This document shows positions 23,701 through 36,670 of a stretch of 64,000 nt of DNA, piece after piece. Numbering within the stretch: the first letter of the stretch is position 1; every line of letters begins with the position of its first letter. The translations under genes and the position numbers were made by a program. The notes below the pieces were generated by a model that was given only the letters and a program-made list of their open reading frames with translations, was not told where the DNA came from and searched no databases. Source of the DNA: Mastigias papua (lineage: Eukaryota; Cnidaria; Scyphozoa; Rhizostomeae; Mastigiidae). The stretch covers positions 3,926,528 through 3,990,527 of the forward strand of contig OZ025270.1 of assembly GCA_964019165.1 (NCBI GenBank). The letters run 5' to 3'.

Positions 23701-25558
23701 TTAGATCTCCGTTCCATATGCCTGTTTATTGCTACAGTACCAAGTAAAAATCTAAACGCTCAGATATTCAACTTAATCGTTTTTTAGGTGGACACTTCAC
23801 TGCATATGTATACTACTCATTTGATGACAAAAACAGGAATTCACCAGTCACGAACAGCAACAAGGATATGTCATCATATTCAGTATCGTGGACCGGTGCA
23901 TTAGTACCTGACCGTAAGTCACCAGTTGCCTCATGCTTGGGTAGTGGCACATACTGTATGGAAATATACAAATCTCTTCCATGCTTGAAGTAAGTATGAT
24001 ACATTTGATTCGTACGTGATTTTCAAACTATCGCTATATTCCTGTTTGCAGCTCCCATTGGGAAGGAGCTTACGAGTGACCTATTGGGTTGGTAAGTGCA
24101 AGAAAAAATGCCTTATCGGTAATTATGGTACCTTGTTGAAATCTATCAGTAAATATCTTTTATACACCCCCACTCAAAAGCCCTTCGGCACGCCACTGCA
24201 GCTCTCAATTTGCACTCTTTACAAAAAGGGCGTCAAACCCACTACGGTGTAGGGGCCACATAAGACATAATTTGATCTGAAGCGGGCCGGATAGGGTTAC
24301 GTATCCCGGGGAGCATCTTTTAGTCGACAGAAGCGCACAGGGAAGGGGACACGAGTGTATATCTGAGAGCTGACAAATTCGCTTAAGTTTGTAGGAAGAC
24401 CAACCTTGGTTGGGTCAGACATAGCAGAAAATTTGTTAAGTTGCACCCTCTCGAATGGATGAAAAGGTATCCTCCAGATTATAATGTCAACTAATAGTTC
24501 TGTTCTCAGGCATGGGTCTAGAAAATGCTCAACTATAGAGAAGATAGAAAGGAAAATGAAATTAATAGGAAAAAATTTGAGCATGTACCCTACCTGAGGT
24601 GTCATACCTGGTGCATTAATATGATGCGGCTGTCTGTGAAACAGCCAGTTCTAAAATTTCAGTCAAGTGGTGATGTGCACGCTTTGAGAGCAGCTTTGCT
24701 CAATTAACAGTCATTTGGGAGAAAACCTGATCACAACTGTAGGTAGTGGCAAAGCAGTACATGATTTTAAAGCCATTGCTGTCTACCTAGGGTAACCAGG
24801 TAAGAGATACTTACAAAAAGTGCCAAATCCTTTCACGTTCTGTTCCTTTTTATGGCTCTACAAGAGTGGGAGACGGATTAAAGCATCTTGCTGGCCGTAT
24901 GTTTGATACTCCTGCTCTATGTATTTAAATTAACGTATATTCTGAAAACATGTACACTACTACTGTTATTTCCTGTAGGCTTTAATTGGCTGTTATTTAG
25001 GTACGATCAATGGCCTAAATTAAATAATTTTGTATCGAATAGCAGTAATAGTAATAAGTACTATTTTTCATTTTCCTTCTATTTTGTAGTGTTTTTCACA
25101 CTTGCTCGGCAAAGGTTACTTACAGCCTTTGGCTGAAATTTCAAAAGAAACAGGTTGGCCAATTAACCTACATAGTTTCAAGATACAGCCCTGGTTACAG
25201 GGCAGGCCTATCCTTTGTGTCTAAAACGAGTGGGTATCATATCAGTTTTCTCCTGGGTGACAGGAAACGATGGGACATTGTCGACTTTGGCAGAAACGTC
25301 AATCAGGCTTTGTGGAACCACTTCGCATTCACTGTTGATAACAATGCTAGAGCATGCGCATATATCAACGGAGTCAAGGAAAAGTGCAATAGTAAATCTG
25401 TTTACGATTTTTATTACGTTGCACAAAACACAGCTGTGAGATTTGGTGGTGACGGGTCTACAGACAAACCTGCGATGTACTTTGACGACTTTGCAATATG
25501 GAAGACGATTCTAACCGATGGTGAAATACTGGAGCTTTACAGAGAGAATATGATGTGA
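20724..25558 (+). CDS. Secreted PAN-EGF-LamG protein, six exons, 5' exon missing
   Basis: Exons joined by GT..AG and phase: 20724-21060, 22385-22510, 23193-23250, 23788-23913, 24052-24091, 25126-25558 (stop). About 372 residues. Exon 1 follows a TATGTTTCAG acceptor, so an upstream exon supplies the start; an internal ATG at 20743 is in frame. LIIFTAMLVSFLA is a signal-peptide core. Next comes a PAN/apple-like module with cysteines (GCQEFCINESRCQAIN) and several N-glycosylation sites. The second exon is one six-cysteine EGF module (NPCKNGGVC...CQC). Exons 3-6 form a concanavalin-A-like LamG module: VYYSFDDKN, LTYIVSRYSPG, ALWNHFAFTVDN, YINGVKEKC, MYFDDFAIWKTILTDGEI. Likely a secreted adhesion or matrix protein. 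The 58- and 40-bp exons are the least certain; the 23193 exon uses a weak GTCTGA donor. Confidence 0.72.
22300..22345. repeat. Short inverted repeat within an intron
   Basis: TTTCTTATAGCCAATTTCTTATAAAAAATGAGTG resembles F1 terminal sequence. Similar pieces are at about 21525 and 30350. Probably solo ends of F1-type elements. Confidence 0.3.
23585..23690. repeat. Repeat family F1, end fragment in an intron
   Basis: AGTGTTTTATAAGAAAACAG followed by the block GCTCAGTACTGGATTCC is the reverse complement of the F1 terminal block (compare CCAGCACTGAACTC at 9585). It lies in the intron between exons 3 and 4 of the PAN-EGF-LamG gene. Confidence 0.5.
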
Positions 25559-27311
25559 AGGCTGGGCACTCCGCAATATGCACACCGCAAAACAGAAGTA
25601 TAGTATGAGAAGAATGAGACTTCAAATCGGGGAGACATTAGGAACATTTAAGGAACACAGGCAGGGCTGAACTTGGAAAGTAAACTTGAAAAACTCATTT
25701 TCTAGGATAATTTACTTTGTGCACACTGTAACAATGAAAGCTAAGTTAACAAAATCACCTGAAACGTTAAAGTCCTGATTGGAAATTTGAAGAAGCTTAA
25801 ATGCATTTAGAAAACATATAAAAAACACGTAAGGTTTTGGTATGACAAATATTAAGAAGCATCCAGATTGAAGGCAGGAAGTGTGGGGAACATGCAAAAT
25901 AAAAGTAATTAGAAAACAAGGCAGAAAAGATGAAGGCGTCCAAATTGAATGGGATCCATCTGAAGCTGATTTACACTTAAGATTAACGTGATCAGCATTT
26001 TCACAATTTTAGTAAATTATTATGACGGGAAAAAGGCTTCCTGCACTCCTGAAGGAATTATCTTCCAGGGCTTATACTTCAATGCAATTACCTACTGTTA
26101 TTGACACAATGTAAATAGCTCTGAAGGATTTCTTGTTCTGTATTGTTCACTTCTCAGCAGACTTAGAAGAGTGTAATACGGTCGCTCATTACGGTGGCCT
26201 ACATACTGAAAGTTTTATTCGCGATATTTGTGGGTCAATAAAATGTCATATTCAGATATCGTGCCCACAGTTTGCTGTTTTGAAGAACTTGTTTGCATGA
26301 TTTGGAGCCAATCTCCATGATCCTTCACTAAGTTAAGTACGATGGCTCACTAAACAAAGTACTCCATATAACCAAAGATATGCAACTGCACACCGGCTTT
26401 GGAAATATCTTTCCAAATTCCCCGTTAATTGCAACCCCCTAGTAATTTACCTTCGCACTTTTTTTACCCCCTGCCCGTTTATTGCCCGCCCCCTTCTATC
26501 TAGGGTGTTTGAGTATTGCAGAGACATGGTCTTTGCTCAATGCACTTTACAGCATATCAATTCAAGAAAAACTATAATGCTTTTTCAGAGGTGTATTGTG
26601 TCTCGAACAGCGTATGGTGTTGTAGAAAAGTGTGTTGTGCTTTCGGAAAGTGTGTTCCGTTTGACGTGTATGGGTCACAATAGTTGAATGCAAGAAAATT
26701 CATCATTTTTAGCAACTTACACTGTATAAAATATGAAATACAATCTTAGAGCCTATCAGGAACACCGGCAGTAATAAAAGGCAAAGTGGTAAGTTTTTGC
26801 AAAGGGGCAGTTTGTTCATTATAATCAGTATCATCGACAACCTCATTACCGTAATCAGTATAATAATGACATCATAATAACGATAATATTGTTGGCCAAG
26901 GAAGATCAATGGTATCCTAACATACAACTTCAAACTCAACAAATCACTTTACCTTATGTTTTTATACAAGCCAGATGATTTCAGTTATGGCTGCGTAGAA
27001 ACTGTAAATGCAAACGTCTACAGAAACACAAAATTAATGCCATCAAGCGTACAAACGGGTAGAGAATGGCTAAAAAGTTCGAATTTTCCTACAAAGGGCG
27101 GTTTTACTCCATCTGCTCCACCAAAAGAAAAGCAGTGGGGTGCTTGTCCCCCTTGCCCTCCCCTTGCTGGCATCCCTGGGGCCTATATAATCTTGCGAAT
27201 CTTTGAAACAGCGACACTTTTACGTGAAAGTAATAGTCTCTCCTTTTGAGGCAGCATGTATGTTATCGTTTGAGGCAGCAGATTGAACCACGTGGACTGG
27301 TTAATATATGC
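25559..27311. other. Intergenic, 3' of the PAN-EGF-LamG gene
   Basis: No further coding exon. TAATATTAAGAAGCATCC-type AT-rich sequence near 25850 and AATAAA at about 26237 could belong to the 3' UTR or its polyadenylation signal, but neither can be fixed. GC-rich, C-run patches at 26420-26500 and 27110-27180 look like old repeat. Confidence 0.3.
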
Positions 27312-27605
27312 TTATTTTATAACAAAGTGGCCTATTAGAAGCTAGCACTTGACTGCTCAAAAAGTTAACAAAGCTTAGTGCTGGATTTCTGAGACCAAAG
27401 AAAGTCTACTAGTTCACATGCATTTAATATTCCAATTGTCAAGGAAACTTACCTCTTAATTTGCTTGGTTTGTACAGGTCCTCTTTGTTTATCTATGCAA
27501 TTCCAGTGTTTTTCATTTGTATTACAGGTATGCCTTGCAAACTCCGTAATGGTATACAATCCAAACTTTCTTGCTAAGAAAGTCATAAGAAAGTTTTAGA
27601 GCTGA
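27312..27605. repeat. Repeat family F1, copy d (reverse orientation)
   Basis: Starts TTTTATAACAAAGTGGCC and ends with AAAGTCATAAGAAAGTTTT. Contains CAAAGCTTAGTGCTGGATTT, the complement of the CCAGCACTGAA block. About 290 bp, inverted relative to the copies at 9325 and 42305. Confidence 0.6.
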
Positions 27606-28862
<1,257 letters not shown>

Positions 28863-31157
28863 CAATACGTGACAGCAATATCTGCACCCAAGTATTCAAT
28901 TTGAGCGAAACTATATGTGCCCATTAAAAAGTTCCAACCTGAAAAGAATATGCTCCAATAATGCGAGCTCTTCGTCACAGATGCAGTTGATGAGAGATGA
29001 AATTATTAAGTGACAATAAGCGCACAATGGGTCTTTGATTCTTCATAATGATTCAAAAATTCTTAATTACAATAAGAGACGGTCCACTCTAATTATAGTG
29101 AAAACTTTGTCCTCTTCAAACGCAGGCCATTCCTTGGGACTCATAGAAACAGTCTTGGCGTCGATGATCCTTTGAATCGTCTGATTTGACTATGCTCCAG
29201 TTTTCCTTCCTCTTCTTTGATTCACAGAGAGTCAACTTGAGGTTAGCACTTTACACTAAATGCATGGCCTAAGTCTACTACAGAAGTTTTCCAACTTCAA
29301 CCCGTAGGAAGTCTTCTTTTTCAAGTACACATCCCTGCAGCAAAGTTCTGCAAACCATTCTAAACCAGAAAACTAGTCAGAACTGGGGAAATTTGCTCTA
29401 GTACCAGTACAAACCGTCGATAGAAAATCTCGATTTGATGAGCCGGAAGACGTTTCTATTAAGTCTTTCAAACCATTTCGCGTACTGTTTTCATTGCTGT
29501 TGTTCGTTTTCTGGATACATCTGTGGCTTGGTCCTTGAATCAATGCTGGTTTAGTTTTCCATATACCGAAATGGTTATGAACGGTTTCCATCTCACAATA
29601 ACAGTAGTTTACTAAATCAATCAATGTGTTTACAACTCATTCGGTACATTCGCGTAGATTAGGAAAACAAATTAGGATTGTGAAACACAAGTCGAAATTG
29701 GTCAATTCATGCATATCAAATTGATTGGACACTTGTATAGTGCTCGAAAAGCTATTGGCTAGCATTCAACCAATTACTGGCATGATGTAACATCACCAGT
29801 GAGTTCACGTGAAAGTACATATGGCTAGGAAAACGTTGGCGTGATAAACAATGATGATATTGATTTCACAACATCCATCAAAATTGACAATAAGCACTCC
29901 GCTCTATCTCATACGTAAATTGTTATTAGCTTTGATCATCAACTATCCTTTGACAAATGTGCTTTACCCCAAACGCTTCCACTTATTCACCGATAAGTTA
30001 CACACTGCGCTTACAAGGATACCTTATTTTTCGCTCAACTCTTTATTCTTAAAATATTTGATTTTAAGCCTAAGATTATCCTCAAATCACTCTTAAATCT
30101 CAGCGAGTGTGAGCATTGATAGTCAAATAGACCAAATTCGTATGATAAAAAGTGCGCAATGGACACCCCTTGAAGAGTTTTTGAGTCTCATCATAGCAAA
30201 ATGACTCCCAGACCGGACAGGACAAAGCTCAAAGGTGTTTGTATTCCACAAAAGCCTCAAATAAGCAGAAAGCCCTCTTCTTGATAACGCTTGAGGCTTG
30301 CACTGTTCTTAAATGATTCTTAATTTCCAGCTATTCTGAGCCTTAATGTTCTTATAGAATATATTCTTATAAAAAAAGTGTGTGCAATTATTTTTATAAA
30401 GAACTACTTGTAAACTGCTAACAAACCTAAAGGAACTGGTCCACTAAAGACGATATCAATCTCGACAACTTTTTAAACTCTAGATTGAAGAAGATGTTTA
30501 TATTCATCGAGATTTTACTAATCCGCCTCAAAACTTGACACTTGCAATATTATCTTGCTTCTGTACTATTTTCAGGGCTCTACACGTGCAGTTTAAATTT
30601 AGGAACAATTAAGGTGAAAAGATGTCCAAAGAACTTTAAGAACTGTGTCTTAAGCTGCGTCTTTTGAAAACACCGTGAACTGCACATGGAAAGTGAAATA
30701 GAACTTAGGGAAGCCAAAGTCTAAGGAACTATCAGTAGTGAATGGGAAACTGCTAAGGAAATGGAGCACTTAGGTCTTGTGCACTTTCAAGAAATAATCT
30801 CAGAATCCTATATTTGTATCATGTAAGAAAATTTACTTAGCACTCCATACTGAAAATGTGTCAAATTCATTTTCTCCGATGGCCTTATCAGCCTTATGGC
30901 TGGCCTCAAAGGGCCAAATAAACAGAAACTAAACCTTTATCATGTTGTTAGATAATTGTTTCCATATTTACCAAACGTCCTCATAAATGTCCATGACCAC
31001 GACGCGTCGTAAATGTGAAGGAGCAATGTAATTCTCGTATGGCCTAGTCAATGAAGTCTTGATTTGATTTATTGCTCTATGCCACTATAAGGAACAGAAA
31101 TCGAGGCACACATAAACGTAACTAAATTTGAGAAGAACTTTTTCATTTATATGATTT
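28863..31157. other. Gene-poor stretch before RPUSD2
   Basis: No supported exon. About 30050-30110 and 30290-30380 resemble 22685-22720 and 22855-22920 (ACTCTCAAATCATTC-type block and TTCTTAA...TTTCAGC...TGAGCCTT block), suggesting a further dispersed repeat. The final 100 bp are presumably the RPUSD2 promoter and 5' UTR. Confidence 0.35.
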
Positions 31158-32507
31158 ATGAAGCGCCAAAGGGATAAAGTGTATGGCGAGAAACTGGCAG
31201 AATGTCAATCTTCATCAGTTGTCGGAAAAGTAGACAATTTGGGCCTAAATGAAGAGCCCTTAGCTAGAAGTAATAAGCGTCCGAAGAAAAAGGTGGAAAA
31301 ACCCGGCTTTGATAGGCGTATGTTTCATGAGACAACATGCTATTCAGTAAGTGGGCTACGTTATGTGACACCGTACTACTTTACGTTTACAACTCATTGC
31401 AAAGGGAGGTGGGTTGGCAAGAGGCTGATTGATGTCTTCACACAAGAGTTCAGAATGGAGTCTCCGGCCTATTATGAAGCGGCAATTAGAAATGGTAAAA
31501 TAACGATCGATGATTGTACTGTATCCCCGAATGAGGTACTTAAGCAGAATCAGCTGATTAGGACTAGAATTCATAGACATGAGCCCCCTGTCAATGACTG
31601 CCCTATTGAGTTTGTGACCAATGATGACAGCATGGTTGTAATAAACAAACCATCATCAATCCCTGTGCATCCCTGTGGAAGATATAGGCACAATACTGTT
31701 GTATTTATTTTGGGAGAAAATTATGGCCTCACAAATCTGCATACTATTCACCGAATAGACAGGCTTACATCTGGTATACTTATGTTTGCAAAGACAGTTT
31801 CAAAAGCCCAAGAGATGGAAGCATGTGTAAAAGGTAGGCTGGTTCAAAAGGAGTATCTCTGTAGGGTGACTGGAGAATTCCCAAAAGAGCCAGTTGTGTG
31901 CTCTGAACCTATAACAGTTGTTTCACATAAAGTTGGGGTTTGCCAAGCAAAACCTGATGGAAAGGAGGCAGAGACTAATTTTAGCCTTATGAATTTCAAT
32001 GGACATTCTAGTCTCGTCAAATGTGTGCCACGTACAGGAAGGATGCATCAGATAAGAGTTCATTTGCAGTATCTTGGCTTTCCAATTTTAAATGACCCAA
32101 TTTATAACAGACCTGATATTTGGGGCCCAGATAATGGAAAAGGTGGGTCTAACAGGGATGTTAGAGATCTTTTGGCTGCATTTGAGGAATCAAGAAAGGA
32201 TGCCATTTCAAAGTTAAAAGCAAGTAAAGCTCAGAATACAAACTCAGATGCTCTCAGCAATGAATATATTAGAACAAATGATACTGAGGCAAACAGTAAA
32301 CAGATACTACCAGAAATTTATAATACCTCACCAGGACTGAAAACTAACAGCTATGATCCAGATTGCTCAGAGTGTAGTAATCCTATCCGAGACCCAATAG
32401 CTAGTGAACTAGTTATGTATTTGCATGCCCTTTCATACAAGGGCCCAAACTGGGAGTTTAGAACAAGTTTGCCAGAGTGGGCAACTGATGATTGGCAATG
32501 TGAATAG
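31158..32507 (+). CDS. RPUSD2: RNA pseudouridine synthase, RPUSD2/Pus8-9 type
   Basis: Intact single-exon frame of 449 residues. Family members turn specific uridines in tRNA (and some mRNA) into pseudouridine. The catalytic signature HRIDRLTSG is at 198-206, with Asp201 as the expected catalytic residue. INKPSSIPVHPCGRYRHNT (163-181) and RTGRMHQIRVHLQYLGFPI with the downstream DPIYN are also standard for the RluA/RsuA-like fold of this subfamily. An S4-like region lies before the domain (GRWVGKRLIDVFTQEFRM). The N-terminal 50 residues are Lys-rich (KRPKKKVEK), a possible nuclear signal. The C-terminal ELVMYLHALSYKGPNWEF block followed by PEWA matches the RPUSD2 tail. No intron interrupts it, and there is no sign of decay. 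Paralogue choice rests on the tail and is less certain than the family. Confidence 0.9.
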   Translation: MKRQRDKVYGEKLAECQSSSVVGKVDNLGLNEEPLARSNKRPKKKVEKPGFDRRMFHETTCYSVSGLRYVTPYYFTFTTHCKGRWVGKRLIDVFTQEFRMESPAYYEAAIRNGKITIDDCTVSPNEVLKQNQLIRTRIHRHEPPVNDCPIEFVTNDDSMVVINKPSSIPVHPCGRYRHNTVVFILGENYGLTNLHTIHRIDRLTSGILMFAKTVSKAQEMEACVKGRLVQKEYLCRVTGEFPKEPVVCSEPITVVSHKVGVCQAKPDGKEAETNFSLMNFNGHSSLVKCVPRTGRMHQIRVHLQYLGFPILNDPIYNRPDIWGPDNGKGGSNRDVRDLLAAFEESRKDAISKLKASKAQNTNSDALSNEYIRTNDTEANSKQILPEIYNTSPGLKTNSYDPDCSECSNPIRDPIASELVMYLHALSYKGPNWEFRTSLPEWATDDWQCE

Positions 32508-33374
32508 GTAGCTTCTTAAATAGGATTTTCTCTGCCTGTCACCCAACTTGAAATAGCTCTGCTAGTTCCAGCACTATGCATTTTGACCTTCTTACATTTG
32601 GACTCAAAAAGTGATAGCAGAATTTTTTGAATGAATGGTGTTAGTGCTGTCTGATACATCTCTACTTGAACACTCTTTGCCTAATATGACCCTAAGAAAT
32701 ATGTCCATACTTGACCCAAATAGGCATATTTCAAAATTAAAAGACAGTAAAGGAAAGAAAATGCAGAAATTACAAGCCAAATTTTTAGAATACATCTTAA
32801 TAGCATTATTTAAAGGATAATTTGCATGTAAATGAAATAGCATATAGTTTTGAGAGTTGTGAAACATTAATATACTACATTTTATACAGTTTAGACATAC
32901 TTTTTTGACACTTGCTCTTTGTACTGAAAACCCTATAGAGTTACCTTGTAAAATTTGCCATTGAGAATATATATTTTGATAGCGAAATCCATTTATATTT
33001 CATTGACTGAAACCATGCATTCTGAAAAAAGTTGACAGTCTGATATTATCTTGTTCAGAAATTGTTTACTGCCAGGTACTGTTTGCCTATGTAGTAAATT
33101 TTTGCATCCTTTCTTGCTCCAGAAGCTGGATATACACTGACTGATAATTCAAATACAGAAATCCATGTTGATATTTGGCTCTGGAAGTAACTATAACATT
33201 ACATCCATTCTTCTCTTAGGAGGGCTGACATTTTAGGGTCTGAGAAAAAGCCTAGGATTTAATCATAAGGACATTAACGTTGCTGCTAATGGCTGTATTT
33301 TAGAATTCTATTTCTACTAACCTGGTGGTCTTTTATGTTTTGTGTACTTTCTTTGATAGCCTTCCCTGAGGGTC

Positions 33375-33399
33375 CCCTTTGAGGTGTTACCTCAAAGGG
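33375..33399. other. Perfect 11-bp stem hairpin downstream of RPUSD2
   Basis: CCCTTTGAGGT, loop GTT, then ACCTCAAAGGG: an 11-bp perfect stem with a three-base loop, about 870 bp after the RPUSD2 stop. It could be a young inverted repeat or a folded RNA. No conserved element family is recognised. Confidence 0.55.
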
Positions 33400-35055
33400 T
33401 TCCCTGATCAATGGTATTTACGTCCTGCCTACGTCCTTACTAACAGCAACAACAACAATACAGTCGTAGGTTTTGAAGCAAGATGGAGGCACATTTTGTC
33501 ACACTCTAAGTAACGTACAAAGTAAATACAACATCTATCGAAGGTGAGCATTGTGTCCTTTGTTATTTCACTAACAACTGTGAATACCACTCTACGGCTA
33601 TCTTTAATCATTTAGATTAATGGCTGTTGCCAATGTTCGATCATTGTTGACTTCAGATGAAAGTAGGGAAATAGGAGCTGTGCCAAGAGCGGCCTGGTTA
33701 TTCACTTTTGGCTGTAGAATTTGCACTAAATTAATGCTGAAGAGAAATATACTATTTTCATTGTTTGAAAAAGTCTGATAATCTAGATTCTAGACCGACT
33801 GCGCGAGATACTGATACGAAATTTTTTGCATAGGATCAAGGTTTGTATCCTCTGGAGACTGCTAGGGTAGGCCGAAGGACTGCGGGTGACTATTACATTT
33901 GAAGATAACATTTGAAAGTACTATTTATAGCTTTAGAGAATAGAATCATGATGCCGACATGAAAAGAGTAACATCAGCAGGTGAAAACTCGAATTCCTAA
34001 GCATTTAAAGGCTTCAGCCTTACCGGTACATGCTTAAGGAAGTCTGGGAAAAAATAGCTATGCATCGTAGTAACTCAATTTTGTTCCCCCGATGTACTTT
34101 AATTAATCTATTATTTATGCTTTGAAAATGAAGCTACAAGACAAAGCTACAAGATATATATCCTATTGCTGGTCAATATTGACCAATCTAGGATAGATAT
34201 GTTCAGATCACAGTGAATCATTAATCAAAACAGCTACAGGACCAGTCAATATTCCTAACTGCGGAGGACATCAGTTTGTGTTAAGCATCAGATGATTAAT
34301 TACAGTGACTCATACTACACTAGAATCTTCAAACTTGAGTAAGATTTTTTGCATAGAAATGTATATAGTAATGTTATCATGCATCATGATATTGGATTGA
34401 TTTTGGTTGCTTATTGATTAAACAAAGCTTCATGATCTCCAGCTTTATTCAGGTATCAAAAGGATTTAATGTGGCTAGATCACTAAGTGGTTTTAAGCAT
34501 CCTGTATGAAAATAGACTCATTTTTTTCATCTATGTAAATATACATACTCGCAGCCATTAATAACATTTTAGATTTTGACTTTTTTAGGATAAGTCATAT
34601 AGTAATTGCTATTGTTTAGGTAAAGGACCATTAAAATTCAATGTGCCAAAGGGCAACCCTCAGAATGAGATAAAATGAGATAAGTTTGTTTCTACAAATT
34701 CTTATTGGTATCCATCTATCAGCTGTATCCCAATAGTGAGATTAGAACCGTAGGGTTTGTGATTCAAGGATTTCTCTTGAGTGCCTGTCTACTTGTGCCA
34801 AGGGTGGTATGACTGAGAAAACTGAATGGATTTCAACCGCTCTGTCAGATCCAGAAAATTTTACTTGTAGTTCTATACCTGAAGGAAACTTTTTCATAAC
34901 AATTCTGGTATCCAAATAGCAAAAACAGCCCAATTATTTCATGAAAGTTGATGTAAATGGTCTAAAAGAGACAAACCTGTGGTTTTTAGCTGAAGCCTTT
35001 ATTGGCCAAAGGGCATTTACTTCTAGCTTTTAACATTGTCACTAGAGCATATCTA

Positions 35056-35180
35056 TCATTATCATGGTAAATATAATCATCATCATTACTTTGATGATTA
35101 TCATCGTTATTATTGCAATTATTAGTTTTCTATCATCATCATGATAATCATCACTACCATAATAATAATTGGCATCATCA
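35056..35180. repeat. ATC/ATT microsatellite
   Basis: Imperfect ATCATC, ATTATT and GATGATTATCATC runs. No coding potential. Confidence 0.7.
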
Positions 35181-35773
35181 TTTCTTCATGAAACCCAAAC
35201 TGGGCCCTCTTGGTATCTATGAGTTGGCTCACCTGGATTCTCTACCAGCTCATGAAGTGGTTATTGAGTAGGATTTTTGATATTTTCATGGTCCCTGGCC
35301 AGGGTCATTTTCAGATCAGGAGGTATTACTAATTTGCAGCTTTACCCTTGAATCATGAGCCAGAAATTGATAAAAATAAATGTGCGAAAGATGACAGTGA
35401 CTTTCCATTTGATGTTCAGTGTGATATTTACTTAGAGAAGATTTGATGCAAGTGAATGACAACTCATGACATACACTGTGTATATGATGTGTTGCTGTAG
35501 GGATTTTCATATGATGTGTTCTTTTCACCACTACACATAAGAAATCATTGCTATGTTTGGATCTACCAGAAAATTGCTACATGTTACAATACTGTTGATA
35601 TCTACTTAGATATTGACATATAGATAAAAGAAGAGACAATTTCAGTATTACACCTAAATTTTTGAGGAAAAGTAAAACTGCAGCCATCAAATGGCAGGTT
35701 CAGTGCCACAAATAAGAAATTTTCAGGTCTGTGCTTTACTTTCTGTCATATCTTACTTTTGCTTATGTTATCT

Positions 35774-36670
35774 TCATGACCCAGTAAACATGCCAATGAC
35801 ATAGAGCCTCACTTGCTTGTTTCCAATGATGATTATAATGGCATTTATCAAGGAGTACAAATATGCCATAGTGTAGCTCCATACAACTGCATATTTGAGA
35901 TAGTCACTGATATGACCATATCTATATGCAATAGTCTGTATAGTGCCAAGTATGATTGATGGCAGGTAACAGATGATTAGGCTTGCTATAATTGGTATCA
36001 CCAACCTTGCAAACTCATTTTCGGGATTCCTGACTCCTGTTTTTCGCTCTGCTCTATTTGCATTATGCATCCCCATGCTTCTTACCCTCCTTCTGATACA
36101 GAAATAAGCCCTGATGTATACAATTGACAAGCCTATCATGACAATGAAGCACATGGGAAGAAGAACCATTCTGTAGAGAAACATGAACTTGTAAACTGTT
36201 GAAACCATCAGAACACCATTTGTAACCAGGTTGATGATAGTGCATCCAATTATTGCTATGTTTGCTCTCCTTTTTGTTATTATATCATTGCATCTTGACA
36301 GGTGCTTCATGTGTATATATCTATCAATTGCCAAAATAACAGTCATTCCACCAGACATGTGAGAAGCAAAGTATATTGCATACTGTCCACCGAAGGTTTT
36401 TGCATCTATAGATCCTGGCTGAGGCAAAATTATTGAAAATTGTAACAGAAGTTGGATGGTGCCAATAGAGATATCAGATATGCTCAAGTATAAAATGAAC
36501 TTGAATGATACTTTCTTCAATTTGTCAAGTTTCCTGATTGCATGAATCAGAATGCTATTTGCGGCTACTATAAGCAGACACAAAATTGAATTCACTACCA
36601 AATAAGCATATATGAAAGGTTTTGGTATTTGCACATCATAGACAATAGAAGATTCCCATTGGGTATCCAT
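35774..36670 (-). CDS. Rhodopsin-like GPCR 2, single exon
   Basis: A 298-residue receptor starting at the ATG at 36670. An in-frame ATG 108 bp upstream (36778) would add 36 non-hydrophobic residues and is less likely. Seven hydrophobic segments; Asn38 in TM1, ISDISIG with Asp66 in TM2, DRYIHMKHL at 116-124 after TM3, ICYLPSIILG in TM6 in place of CWxP, and NAIIIII near 276 in TM7 in place of NPxxY. No cysteine at the usual top-of-TM3 disulfide position. The DRYIHxxxL signature followed by ITKRRANI matches the receptors at 39.6 and 49.3 kb, so these three are paralogues. Ligand unknown; G-protein coupling is plausible because the DRY motif is kept. Confidence 0.87.
   Translation of the reverse strand: MDTQWESSIVYDVQIPKPFIYAYLVVNSILCLLIVAANSILIHAIRKLDKLKKVSFKFILYLSISDISIGTIQLLLQFSIILPQPGSIDAKTFGGQYAIYFASHMSGGMTVILAIDRYIHMKHLSRCNDIITKRRANIAIIGCTIINLVTNGVLMVSTVYKFMFLYRMVLLPMCFIVMIGLSIVYIRAYFCIRRRVRSMGMHNANRAERKTGVRNPENEFARLVIPIIASLIICYLPSIILGTIQTIAYRYGHISDYLKYAVVWSYTMAYLYSLINAIIIIIGNKQVRLYVIGMFTGS

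Larger units (their letters stand above)
32508..35773. other. Intergenic between RPUSD2 and GPCR 2
   Basis: 3.3 kb without a supported exon. Contains the hairpin at 33375 and an ATC-rich microsatellite at about 35056-35180. Probably includes 3' UTRs of both converging genes. Confidence 0.4.
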
